DNA of 64,000 bases from Antedon mediterranea (GCF_964355755.1 NC_092674.1:25594001-25658000), one strand, 5' to 3'; shown: positions 1-13,200, numbered from the stretch's first letter. Notes: generated from the sequence alone by a model not told the origin. Program-made: numbers and translations.

Positions 1-1376
1 GATATTTGATTATTTGAAATAAATTAATTAATATTGTAAATATTGTTATTAACTATAACAAACAACAATAATAATTGATTATTTGAAATAAATTAATTTA
101 TATTTTACATATTGTTATTAACTATAATTAGTAAGTATGGGTACTGGCAAGATAAAGTGTTATAAAAATAAGGGTTTTAACTAATTTTTAATGTTAATAA
201 ATGTAAAGCTATAAAAATAAATGTACATAGAAAGAAATTAAATATTGTTATTCAAGCATTAATTAGACGGGTATTTGATTATTATTTTTTTATTGAATTT
301 AATTAAGTTAAGTTTAGTTTGAAAGAAAAAGCAGTTCCAACTTCTTTGAATGTTATTGTTAATGAAAAAAGTAAAATTGTTGCTAATATATAGTTCCATT
401 TAAATTCACCAAGAATTTGTTATAACACTGAACAGTATAGAAAACGTAGATATGGGCGCTCCATACTAACGGCCCCTTTGCACAGCAGGAAGTCGAATTG
501 AATAGCGGCCGGAGGCACCGGAGTGCATAACATCGCGCTAAACTGATACGGCGGCCGGAGTGAAGCGTGATCGGCTACCCTATCGAATCACTACTCCTGG
601 TGGTGGTGGGAATATTGGTGGCGCTCTACACGTAATTAAAATTACGTAGCGCCACCAATTTGTTTCCACTCAAAATATGACACGATATGTGTGCCAAAAT
701 ATTTTTCTATTTTACGAAATAAAAATAAAAGTACAATATGACCTCTCTTATCTCAGAATACTATAATTAAATACCATCTGGAGAGATCTGGCCACGCGCG
801 CACCAAATGACTCTGTACGGAAGTGATAAATACATAATAATATAAATTAATTAACAATTCTTTCTTACAATAGTAATTCTTTCCAAAATAATGAAGATGC
901 CGACGTTTTTTTCAAAGTAGGAAACCACACAATTGCTTATGAATTTCTTACATTGTTTGCTTACACTTCTTTTAACGTGAAAAAATGCGCAAAATCAATT
1001 TCAGGTAATTAAGTTTAAGCATGCAGCGCATTAACATTTCGAAATTGTTGTGCGCACACACACGTGACACAAAATAGACCCAATTCCATCCAGCAGTATC
1101 GTTTTATTTAAGATGGCATAATTTAGGATGGCATAACCTTTGCGCTCATAGTTTACGTGCGTGTTGAATTTACGTGGATAACCTCTTTCGCACGTCCTAT
1201 GTGTGTACTGTGTGTGTGATGAGTCAGATCTAGTTGATGATGAATTTTCCAAAATGAATGATAAGTAAACAAATCTAGGCATAGTACTGTAATTGTATTG
1301 TGCGCCAATGTGCTATTGTAAAGCAAAACCGTTGACCCGAATCCGAATCACGTTTTGTTCACTTCACAAGGCTAGT
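1..1376. other. Upstream region of the SDR gene, no gene seen
   Basis: The first 420 bases are very AT-rich and show no open frame or known element. A GC-richer island follows at about 450-660, with two copies of the 10-mer gcggccggag (near 505 and 552) and a hairpin, listed separately. From 1020 to 1376 lies the probable 5' leader and promoter of the dehydrogenase. It holds an AP-1-type TGAGTCA at 1220-1226, inside a (TG)-rich stretch. No clear TATA box is visible. Confidence 0.5.
614..659. repeat. Near-perfect inverted repeat (hairpin)
   Basis: The left arm attggtggcgct...acgtaatt pairs with the right arm aattacgtagcgccaccaat. The only difference is a 4-base insertion (ctac) in the left arm. 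It closes the GC-rich island and looks like the tip of a foldback element, or a transposon end, rather than part of a gene. Confidence 0.6.
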
Positions 1377-3596
1377 ATGCAGCTAAAAGATTACATCAAA
1401 CAGTTAATTCAGAGAATGTTTTCGACAATTCAAAGCTTACTGGTTTTTATAACCAGAGTTTTATTTGCGTATCTGTATACGGTGTACCGATTTGTAATTC
1501 CTCGTTCTCCTAAGTCAGTAGTGGGTAAAGTAGTACTCATAACTGGGGCTGGTCACGGCATAGGCAAGGAAACGGCACTGAAATTCGCTAGGCTAGGGGC
1601 TACATTGGTGTTATGGGATCTAAACAAAACCGACAATGAACAAACTGCAGAGGAGGCACGGAACGTAGGAGCAGGCGCGTGCGCGTACACAGTTGACGTG
1701 AGTAACAAAAACGCTGTGTACGCCGCAGGTAAAAGGGTAACCGACGAGGTGGGGAATGTCGATATACTAATTAATAATGCAGGTGTGCTTGTTGGAGAGG
1801 AACTTCTAGAATTAACTGATGAGCAAATTGAAAGAACATTTAATGTCAATATTTTGGCTCATTTTTGGGTGAGTTCTCTTAAATGTTATTTTTCAAGACA
1901 CCAACCCCCTAGGGGCTCCCCTAAACTGAATTTATTTATTTCCTATAATAAATAGAAAGAGTAAATATAATCTGTGAGAATTCAAGCAATCATGGTCTAA
2001 TGGAGAGCATATCATGAGCATAAGATTCCTGGTTCGAATCTCAGTTGGGATGACTTTTTCTCATTCTCAGATTTTCTTATCTTATTTCCATTTCTAAATT
2101 GATTAATAATAATTAATATTACCTATGCCAAATTTTACTATAAATTTAATATTTCACATTTAATTTAGTTTGCTTTATTTATAGATTCTTCGTGCATTTC
2201 TTCCAAGTATGCTTGAAAGAAACGATGGACACATCGTCACAGTGGCATCAATGGCTGGTCACTTTGGGTGGCATCGATTGGTTGATTACTCCGCCAGTAA
2301 ATTTGCTGCAGTCGGGCTTGATGATGCGCTGAGGAGAGAGTTAAAAATGCTCAAGAAAACAGGAATTCATTTATCAATCGTTTGTCCAAACTTTGTCAGT
2401 ACAGGATTGATCCATAATGTGTCGCAAAGGTCAGTAAGGTCATTGCCAACAAAGTGCCTTTAATATATGATATATAACCAGAGAGGTGTAATAAGCAGAA
2501 GGCTAGAGGGTGTACTCCAGTGATTCTAACAGGATCAGGGGGAACCAACAAGATGGCAGCCATAAATGTGTTCAAAAACATTATTTAATATAAAAATAAT
2601 AATCTAATATAATACATTAAGACCACGTAAATTACAACACATATTCATCTTGTTAAACGACAAGAAAGTTTAAAAAAAATTAAACATATTGTTAATCGCA
2701 ATGGAATGAATAATTTCTTGCCAGGTAATCTAGCATTTTTATTTTTTTCTCGATATGACATGTAGGTAATTAGCACCAGTTTGGTTTTCGTTGCAAATTA
2801 TATTTTTTAATTTTCTTCTTCAGGATTGGTAAAATAATCACAGCAGATGATGTTGCAGAGGCCATTATTTATGGAGTGCAAAGAAATGAAAGAGAAATAT
2901 TCCCAAAAGCTACATATGAAAGTCCATTACAAATCATTTTAAATAAGTGAGTATATTATCATTAGGATTCGGAAATTTGGAAAACTGCCAACCCAAGAGA
3001 AGGAGACAAAAGTGAAAGTTGAAAGAGTGGATTTTGGCTATCAATCCATGGGTCCTGGGGGAAAGCCCTGTCAGAGAAGTCCACCACAATGCAAGTAGAC
3101 ATAGTTATATAACAAAAGACACACATAAGGTCTACCTGGATTAATACACATGTACTATGATCTGTTGGTATACCTGAATCATTATTTATACACAATACCC
3201 TTGATAACAAATCTAATAATTCTCATATCAAAATGTATAAAAACTGAAATTTGCATTGTAAAGGTTATCTTGTTTAGATAGACAATATCAATAAACAGAC
3301 AGGTTCCCTGTTTTATCAGAATTCTTTGTTGATTTAATTTCTTTTTTTAGCGCATACATTATCATATCTTGCGATCGAGCATTTACTAGAAAGGCTATCT
3401 AAAAATTATATTAATTTTCTGCTTTTTTTTTAAATTTATGTATTCATTAAAATTCAATTTGAATTTGTTTAGATCAGTTTTTTAAAATAAATATTTCTAA
3501 TTATATTTCCACAGGATACTACCATTTAGGGTGCTTGAAGTTCTCGAAGAAGCTTTCGAGATTAAAATTGGATCGCAGTCTAAAAAGGAACTTTGA
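1377..3596 (+). CDS. HSD17B11: Membrane-anchored short-chain dehydrogenase, SDR16C / 17-beta-HSD 11-13 type
   Basis: Four exons join in frame: 1377-1868, 2185-2429, 2824-2946 and 3515-3596, giving 313 residues against about 300 in the family. The product should be an NAD(P)-dependent oxidoreductase of sterols, retinoids or other lipids, on ER or lipid droplets. A hydrophobic N-terminal anchor (residues about 20-41) precedes a Rossmann fold. TGAGHGIG at 56-63 binds cofactor and NNAG is at 133-136. The catalytic set is Ser186, Tyr199 and Lys203 (YSASK). NILAHFW, GHIVTVAS and CPNFVSTG are typical of 17-beta-HSD11/13, more so than of SDR16C5. The start at 1377 puts the anchor at the N-terminus; an in-frame extension upstream adds no family-like sequence. 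Orthology to 11 versus 13 cannot be settled, because these split in vertebrates. It converges on COMMD6. Confidence 0.9.
1984..2062 (+). repeat. tRNA-like / tRNA-SINE head in SDR intron 1
   Basis: TGGTCTAATGG matches the RNA polymerase III A box and GGTTCGAATCT matches the B box, at about the spacing of a tRNA, followed by a T run. The D, T and acceptor arms do not fold into a full cloverleaf. It is therefore more likely the head of a tRNA-derived SINE or a decayed tRNA than a working tRNA. Confidence 0.4.
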
Positions 3597-3664
3597 TGAC
3601 GAAGGCGCTAGGATTGTGCTAACTTTATATAAAACATTAATGCAGTAAAAAGGAAAGAAATCAG

Positions 3665-3670
3665 AATAAA
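3665..3670 (+). terminator. Polyadenylation signal candidate of the SDR gene
   Basis: AATAAA lies 69 bases after the stop codon at 3594-3596. A second AATAAA at 3876-3881 is an alternative. Confidence 0.45.
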
Positions 3671-4183
3671 TTAAAGGAGTTTTTATATTTCTATCAACTA
3701 AACTAAACTTAGCTTGAATGACACAAACCACAGTCTTGCATATTTATGTTAATTTACATGTTAATTTATATGTTAATTTATGTTAATTTGAATATAGCAA
3801 TGGCTTTAACAAGTCTATGGTATTAATGCATACCAGTATACATACAGAAAGACATTTATTTAACATTCAGAATTGAATAAATCAAAATTTTATTATATTA
3901 CTGACTGTATCTATGGTAGAATAAACATTATTGGGAAGGGGGCCTTCCACTATTACCAAAAAAAAATGAACACTATTATATTTAATATTTACTTATATAT
4001 ATATATATTTATTTTAAAATGATATTGATAATATACATTTGATTAAATGCTTTACATTCCAATCCAATATATTTATTATTATCAAAGTTATTGTCATATT
4101 TTGTCTTGTACAGTATAATTAATACGTGATCAAAAGATGGTGATTATAAACTGAACATTTTCATATAAACTCCTGTAAATGTG

Positions 4184-4189
4184 TTTATT
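4184..4189 (-). terminator. Polyadenylation signal candidate of COMMD6
   Basis: AATAAA on the minus strand, about 57 bases beyond the COMMD6 stop codon. Confidence 0.5.
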
Positions 4190-4245
4190 TCTATTTGTTT
4201 CAAACACATTTATCATTTGATTTTATATACAGTCGTCCAGAGAGT

Positions 4246-7200
4246 TTAAGCAGTGTCCAGCATACTTGCCATCTCCTTCATTTCTTTACTGAAGTTCTGC
4301 AATACAAAAATGACAATTAAAATTAAGTTCAAATTTATTTGTTCTGACCACTGCTGGTGGATCTAGGATTTTGAAATAGGGGAGGGAGCAGGGCCTTGTA
4401 AACAACATCACAATAGACAATATTGTCTTTGTTGTTAAACTCCATGTGGGCCATTGGGACAAGGCTACTGTGCATGTAATTTATTTACTATTTTTCTATA
4501 GGCACAGTTGACTACATGTATGCTGAAAGACAATATTTGGTTTGGCTATTGACACAGTCAACTGTAGTTTTATCAGCACATGAAGACTTCACATTAGATG
4601 GATGGCCAACCATGCCGATGGACCTATAGCATGACGCATGATTGACCATGCTGATAGACCTATATAACGCATAATTGACTAGGCTGATAGAACTATAATA
4701 TGACGCTAATTGACCGTGCTGATAGACCTGTATGACGCTGATAGAACTATAATATGATGCATGATGCATCTTTCAACACAAGAATAAATAGATTATTTTT
4801 TTGGGCCTTACCTGAAACTCTGAAATAGTCATTTCAAATGATCTTGTTGTCACCAGACCAGATGAATTCGCTACCTTCAGGGAAATGGTAACAAATGGAG
4901 AGTTGATATTCTTGCATGATTCTGATGACATGGCCATTCCTAGCTTCCATCGCATATCAATCAATTTGCCAACATTTAGTAAACGTGTTGCAGGCGTACT
5001 TAACAGCTTACCCTACCAAAACGAGAATAATTATTTTTTGCTGCAGAAATGTAAAAAAGAAAAAGAACACACGGCACCATCCAGGATTTCCAATTTAATT
5101 CATCATTTCCTACAGGCCTAAAACTGTGCATAGTCACATTTATGCAGCTGAGCTCTTTCTTTCTTCATATATTTGTTTTTTTTTAAATTGATTAAATTTT
5201 CAAATTTTTTTTATTCAGGATTTCTGTCAACACTAGAGATACAATTCGTGAATCCCTCTAGTGATGTTGACTTAATCTTCCTTCCTTCCTTCCTAGTACT
5301 GTATGTGTTCCAAAGATAGATGGTGGGTGTACATATTTGTTCTGGTTTTAGACATTTTGAACATCTTGCTGTGACCTCTAGTACCTGGAGGAGGTTCACA
5401 TGTTATATTATTTTTAAGTTTATTATTTTTTACCATTATTTATTTATTTATACAACTATACTATTCCTTTTCAATAGGAAATTTATTGATTCGCGTTTGA
5501 AATGATTGCCAAAAATATACTGCAGTAATCATTTCTTAATTTTAGTCGGTCGGTCGGTAAACACTAACTTGAGCACGCGACTGCAGCCATGTATATGGCC
5601 TTGTTGAATCATGGAGGTTATATCAGGGAAGAGAGAAATTACTCAGTTTTCTCACTTGTTCATTCCACAGTTGCTTCATAACAGACACTGTTGTGGCATC
5701 CCATAATAATGACTTGCTTAGTTCATCAGCTAATTCATCAGGTGTTGCATTACACTTTGCAGATGATCTAGAGGAAGGAACGCACATTAATGGTAAAACT
5801 AGAGGATTTTACAATTTATGTGTACAATTAAAAGATTTTTCTTATTCTAATAATTAGGGACTGATTTTGTGTGAAGTGGCGAGCATGCCAATTTATCAAT
5901 CGATGTACAATCAACTCGCACAATACAGGGGAAAAAACCACCAACAATTTATGAAAACTCTTCTCTTCTTGAATTGACTGTATTTATAAATTGTGACCGA
6001 ATGCCATATCTGGTAGCATAAAGTTCTGTCAAACTAGTTTGATGCGTTCAAATATAGTAGTGATGTGCCCAAATATGGTAGTGATATGGTCACATCACAT
6101 TTTGTTGTCACATAAAGTTTGTTAGTGTAGACAGAGTGAATTCCGAAACTCAGAATTAATATTTGCTAAATTGACTCACACACGTAAATATAATTCTTTT
6201 TATAAATATTTTAAAAGTAAACAGTACCTAAATACGAATACGATAGCTTCAATTGCAGATTCTACGTCACCGTTTGAACACCTGACATCAGCCTCTTCTA
6301 ATTTCTGAAAGTAATCCAAAATATTTTATTAGGACTTGGTTCATATGTCTATATAGGCATAGATTTTTTTTTACATGAGTTTACAAACTAAACGCAAGCA
6401 TTAAAAATAGAGTAAACAGTTATTAACAAAGCGCAGGGAAGAGACTCTTTCTTGGTATAGAGCCAACTCTTAATTTTCTTTATATAATATTATATATTTT
6501 ACTTACTAAATAAAAATACAGAAACAAATACTGTCTGCTTAATTTTCTATATAAATCTTTTTTTTTTAAATTTAATTTCACAGCGACACCCCAAAACAGT
6601 TTCAGATGGTATATCAATATTAGTCATTGAATAAGGATAGATGCCAACAAAATCGGTTCACTTTAATTGTTATCGTAACATGAACATCTAGTGACTTTAC
6701 TGCTAAGCGATTTATCAACTGAAGAAACAGTTTGAAAGATTAAAAGAATAAGTTGTTCATTAAATCACAACATGACGCTGTGAGGAAAAATATTTAAAGA
6801 AAGGAAAACAAGTTGGTAATCGCAATATTTGTCTATAAATAGTTTGGCGGACATCAAACATTTAGAAAAAAAAGTTATTTTATGATGGAAAATGTATAAA
6901 CCATATCGTGTTTACAAATATGAACAATGACGTGTGTGTACCGTATATCTAACAGCTTGAAAATGGATTTATATACATATAAATACAGAGTAAAAACAAC
7001 ATTATTGTATTTATTAATACATCAACAAGTCAAAGGGAAACAACCAGTTTACTGATCAACAGAAAATACTAAACATTCTAGAAATAAAAAGTGATTCTGG
7101 GTAAGTACATTATTATTATTCAGTATTGTTTTACTTTATGTAATAATAATAATATTCAATACTGTTATAGTTCTTTATACTGACAACCAACAGTGGGTCA

Positions 7201-10200
7201 GTACAAACAGGATCAATTGACTTGAACAACACTCTAAACAACTATAGTATTAATTAACATAAAGTGATTTAGTGTTGGTGGGAGAAATAATATCAAATTA
7301 AAATCTCCCAGTTGTAAATTTGATTCTTTAAAAAGAAGATCCTACTTTACTCATTTCATTTTTAAACTTTTGTATACTCTTTACGTGCACCTCTAGTCTA
7401 GGTTGTATAGAGATGGTGATTTGTGGTCTTACTGCTTGAGTAATACTCTAAACTAACTAGAACTAGTGTATAACATAATAATGGGTGTATGGTTTGATTG
7501 GATTTAGTTTGTAAAAATTAAAATCTCAGTTGTGAATTTTATTCTTAAAAAGCAAGATCCTATCCAATACTACTATACTCATTTCATTTTCTAACTTTTG
7601 TACCTCTTTACAAGTAGTCTAGGTTGTAAATGGTAATTTAGCTAAATATTAAAAAGAAAAACATTTTTGAACATTTGGTGTCATAATTATACTTGAGCTA
7701 AAATTAATTTGGTTTTTTTATATAGAAATGCTCACTGGTGGCCCTATGTAAAAAGAAATAACAAGTCCATACAAAAGCATTATTATCTGTATTTTGTAGT
7801 TAGATTGACGGTACAGATATGTCAGATAATAGTTCAGATTGGTTTTAGTGCCAAAATAGCTTCTATTTTTCTTTTACCTTAAGTTGCTGAATTAAAAAAG
7901 TTAGATGTAATTTTTTCGACCACCCTTTCATTCAGCTGCCATTAAAAAAAAATATATGGCACCGAAGATTGTGCTGGGAAACAGAATAAACGTTCTAAAG
8001 TTACACTTGATTTGCCTCTTAATAATATTGTAGTACAGGATCGTTTTTGGTGTTCTGCCTTTAGTTTTTAATAATTTTATATTTGTCTTGCTTGCAGTAA
8101 ATGAAATAAATAGTATTGTATAAACTTCAGAAAGTTATCAGGTTTGAGGTTCAAACTTTAGATCCATGGGACCCTCAACATGTAGTTATTTTATTGATAT
8201 TAACTTCTACTTTTTTTAAACAAAGACTTTGTATGAAATGATAATTAAAAACTTTGATTACAGATTCAACATGTTGCTTGCAATTAGTATCATTTACATC
8301 ATGATGATGATCCAATCAGCCGCTCTAGCGGAACCTGAAGCTTGTAATAGTTGTAGTGCTGGGGTTCCTGGCATTCCAGGACATCATGGTAATCCAGGCA
8401 CAATAGGACCACAAGGAATAAATGGAGAAAAGGGAATGAAAGGAGAAAATGGACAACAAGGAATGAAAGGAGAAAAAGGACTGAAAGGAGAACAAGGAAT
8501 GAATGGAGAACAAGGACTTAAAGGTGATAATGGAAAGAATGGACTAGATGGGATACCAGGGAAATTAGGACCACAGGGACCTCGAGGACCTATTGGGGTA
8601 CCAGGTTCAATTGGTGCAAAAGGTGAAAAGGGTGAACAAACCAATATTACTAAATCAGCCTTTACAGTAGCTTTTAAAAGAAGCCCAGGTCGTCCTACTG
8701 GCCCGTTAAAGTATGACACAACAATTACAAATGTAGGAAGTCACTACAACACTGAAACAGGCAAGTTTGTCTGTGAAATGCCAGGTGTTTATGTATTCCA
8801 AGTCACGTCAACAAAAGCTTCAGGAACTGGTAAAGTAGGAACAGCAATGATGAGAAATGGAAGCCGTCAAGTTTCCACACGGACAGAATCTGATAGATTT
8901 AGTTCGGTAAGCACAATGGTGATACTTGATTTAGTAGTAGGTGATGAAGTATGGACTCAGCCATTTAATTCAGCATATAACTATTACTATAGTGACAGCA
9001 ATGGATATTGCTCATTCTCAGGTTTCTTGCTTTATCCGTTATGGTAATATTCAGTATGGTAATACTAAAGGTTCATCTACTATACATTATCTTGTGGATA
9101 TGTTAAATTATGTTTATGAAAGTCTTGACAAGCCCAAACAATCAGTTGAACTCTGTACAATTGATTTTACTAAGGCCTTTGATAGAGTTAATCATACAAT
9201 TATTATAGATAAATTAATTAAACTTGGAGTTAGGTCATCCATTGTTTCCATCGTCTGCAGCTTTCTGTGTGAAAGAACTCATACTACCAAACCTGGCACG
9301 CACGTTTCTTCCACCAAATCAATCTCTTGTGGGGTACCACAGGGAACCAAACTGGGACCCATACTATTCTTGGTTCTAGTAAATGATGCTGCCATTGAAA
9401 GTTGTAGGCGTTGGAAATTTGTGGATGACCTGACTCTAGGGGAAGTAACCAAATGTGGTGCTTCCTCCAACTTACAAGTGTCCTTAATAGTGTCAGTGAG
9501 TGGTGTGCATCTAATGATGTTCTACCTAAACCAGCTAAATGCCAAGTAATTGAATTTAACTTTTTAAAGCAACGGCAGCTTAATTTAGTATACACTATTG
9601 ATAACTTTAATCTTCCAATAGTTGGTAAGTTAAAACTGCTTGGTGTAATAATCCAAAATGACCTCAAATGGGGTTCAAATGTTAATGATATAACATCAAG
9701 AGCCTCGCGTAGACTATTCTCACTATGTATCCTGAAAAGGTCTAGTGCACCAGTCAGTGACCTGGTTACAGTATTTACAGTACATCATATATCAGACCTG
9801 TGCTGGAATATGCCTGCCAGGTTTGGCATTCATCATTAACTGTTCAGCAATCTAATTTAATAGAAAAAATTCAAAAACGGGCATTGCGCATAATTTTGAG
9901 CCCACATTATATTAGCTATAAATTAGCCTTAGAGCAAGTAGGTTTGCCTTCTTTAAAGTCCCGTAGAGAACAGATTCTTCTCAAGTTTAGCAAGAGTCTT
10001 TTAGAATCTACAAAAATTTAGAAATATGTTACCAGCATATAAATCTGATAGACATTCAAGATCGTTAAGGAGCAATACTAGCTCAAAGTTGGATTCTTGC
10101 AGATGTTGTACAGAAAGATATAGGCGGTCTACTATTCCGCACTTAGCACGAATCCTTTAAGTTTAAGTTTAATGTTTAGTTCAGATCTCTTTTGATGTAT

Positions 10201-13200
10201 TTTACTTCTCAGTTTATGATTGTAATCCAACCTTTTCAGCTCTTGCTGCTGGTGGGAATTTGATGTTTTTTTATACCTTAATAAATAAAAAAATAAAAAA
10301 ATATCCATCCTAGGTTTGTTACTGAACCAAGAACACAGTATAAATAGAATACTTAATATTAATGAGGAATGATAATCACCATTTATTAATATACATTTCT
10401 GTTTATTTTATTGTACACAAATAATGAAACTAATAAAATAAATATTTTTTTATATATACAGAATTTCTCCTTTGGCGATCAATAATAAAATTATTCTGAT
10501 TGTCTGATTCTAAAACCTATAATTCTGAGGCTGAAGATATAGCACAGTATGATGCTATTCTAGTAATGTAATTTTAAAAAGTCAAATAAGACTAAAAATT
10601 ATCTGAATTACAACATAATAAATATATACAGTATATGTTTAAATAAAAGTTATTATTAACCAATAAAATACAAGCAACAAATTCAATTCATTCAATGTTT
10701 TATTTTAATTAATTGATAATAATGCTTCTTTTCATATTTCAAGTTTAAACTTCATAAATTAAAGTTCTAAAGAATTTGTCCAAATGTCGTGCAGTGTCCA
10801 CCTTGTCACAGTCACTAAACTATAGCATTCTGGATAGTTTTTTATATGATAACAAAATATTAAACGCAAGCATTAAAAATACGAGTAAATGGAAAACATA
10901 GAGCAGGGAAGAGACTCTTTGTTGGTATTTTTCTTGTATCTACTGTACATTATAATACTCCTGGTCTTGTGTTGAGAGATAAAGCTAGATCCTGCAAAGT
11001 ATATGTATTTTACTTAATAAATAAAAGGGTTACAAAAATAAGACTAATGAAATACAGAAACCAATAATGTCTTAATTTTCTAAAAATAATTTTTTTTTAC
11101 AAATTCAATTTTACAGCGGCATGAAATCACCACAACAAAGTTTCAGATGGTATATAAATATTAGTCTAGATGGAATAAGGATAAATGCCAACAAAATCTG
11201 TTCACTTTCATTGTTATCGTAACATGAACATCTAGCGACTTTACTGCTAAGCGATTTATCAACTGATGAAACAGTTGGAAAGATTAAAGAATAAATTGTT
11301 CATTAAATCACAACATGACGCTGTGAGGAAAAGTATTTAACGAAAGATAAATAAGTTGGTAATCGCAGTATTTGTTGCGATACTGGCCGGATGTTCATTT
11401 TTTTTATCATTTAAAATGTATAAACCATATCGTGTTTACAAAATTGAACAATGACGTGTATATCTAACAGCTTGAAAATGGATTTATAAATACAGAGAAA
11501 AACAACATTGTATTTATTAATACAGCAACAAGTCAAAGGAAAACATCCAGTTTACTGATCAACAGAAAGTACTAAACATTCTAGAAATAAAAAGTGATCT
11601 TGGGTAAGTACATTATTATTATTCAGTATATTGTTTTACTTTATGTAATAATAATAATATTCAATACTGTTATAGTTCTTTATACCTGACAACCAACAGT
11701 GGGTCAGTACAAACAGGATCAATTGACTTGAACAACACTCTAAACAACTATAGTATTAATTAACATAAAGTGATTTAGTGTTGGTGGGAGAAATAATATC
11801 AAATTAAAATCTCCCAGTTGTAAATTTGATTCTTTAAAAAGAAGATCCTACTTTAAAAAGGAAGATCCTACTTTACTCATTCCATTTTCTAACTTGTGTA
11901 TCTCTTACTGTACATGCACCTCTAGTCTAGGTTGTATAGAGATGTTGATTTGTGGTCTAATTGCTTGAGTAATACTCTAAACTAACTAGAACTAGTGTAT
12001 AACATAACAATGGATGTATTGTTTGATTGGATTTAGTTTGTAAAAATTAAAATCTCAGTTGTGAATTTTATTCTTAAAAAGCAAGATCCTATCCAATACT
12101 ACTATACTCATTTCATTTTCAAACTTTTGTACCTCTTTACAAGTAGTCTAGGTTGTAAATGGTAATTTAGCTAAATATTAAAAAGAAAAACATTTTTGAA
12201 CATTTGGTGTCATAATTATACTTGAGCTAAAATAAATTTGGTTTTTTTAAATCGAAATGCTCACTGGTGGCCCTATGTAAAAAGAAATAACAAGTCCATA
12301 CATAAGCATTATTATCTGTATTTTGTAGTTAGATTGATGGTACAGATATGTCAGATAATAGTTCAGATTGGTTTTAGTGCCAAAATAGCTTCTTTTTTTT
12401 CTTTTACTTTAAGTTGCTGAATTAAAAAAGTTAGGTGTAATTTTTTCGACCACCCTTTCATTCAGCTGCCATTAGAAAAAAATATATGGCACCGAAGATT
12501 GTGCTGGGAAACAGAATAAACGTTCTAAAGTTACACTTGATTTGGCTCTTAATAATATTGTAGTACAGGATCGTTTTTGGTGTTCTGCCCTTTAGTTTTT
12601 AATAATTTTATATTTGTCTTGCTTGCAGTAAATGAAATAAATAGTATTGTATAAACTTCAGAAAGTTATCAGGTTTGAGGTTCAAACTTTAGATCCATGG
12701 GACCCTCAACATGTAGTTATTTTATTGATATTAACTTCTACTTTTTTTAAACAAAGACTTTGTATGAAAAAATGATAATTAAAAACTTTGATTACAGATT
12801 CAACATGTTGCTTGCAATTAGTATCATTTACATCATGGTGATCCAATCAGCCGCTCTAGCAGAACCTGAAGCTTGTAATAGTTGTTGTAGTGCTGGGGTT
12901 CCTGGCATTCCAGGACATCATGGTAATCCAGGCGCAATTGGACCACAAGGAATAAATGGAGAAAAGGGAATAAAAGGAGAATATGGAGAACAAGGAATGA
13001 ATGGACAACACGGAATGAAAGGAGAAAATGGACTGAAAGGAGAACAAGGACTGAAAGGAGAACAAGGAATGAATGGAGAACAAGGACTTAAAGGTGATAA
13101 TGGAAAGAATGGACTAGATGGGATTCCAGGGAAATTAGGACCACAGGGACCACGAGGACCTATTGGGCTACCAGGTGCAATTGGCGCAAAAGGTGAAAAA

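Larger units (their letters stand above)
3597..4245. other. Convergent 3' ends of SDR and COMMD6
   Basis: This 650-base gap between two stop codons facing each other holds both 3' UTRs and a short (TA)n run near 3994-4008. No gene is seen. Confidence 0.6.

Noticed and set aside
4512-4769. Tyr/Ser/His-rich minus-strand frame in the COMMD6 intron
   Set aside because: It is a reading of the gctgataga minisatellite inside an intron.
8229-8237. Upstream TTG as the C1q start codon (adding MYE or MYEK)
   Set aside because: Non-ATG initiation is not expected in an animal gene, and the ATG 9 or 12 bases later has a full signal peptide behind it.
8384-8719. Long antisense frames over each collagen segment, rich in Pro-Ser-Phe and Gly-Pro
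   Set aside because: They are the complement of the Gly-X-Y codons and recur only where the collagen does. They have no signal, no splice logic and no known family.
8941-9549. A C1q-RT fusion protein
   Set aside because: The RT frame is offset from the C1q frame and only overlaps it by chance. The C1q frame stops at 9045-9047.
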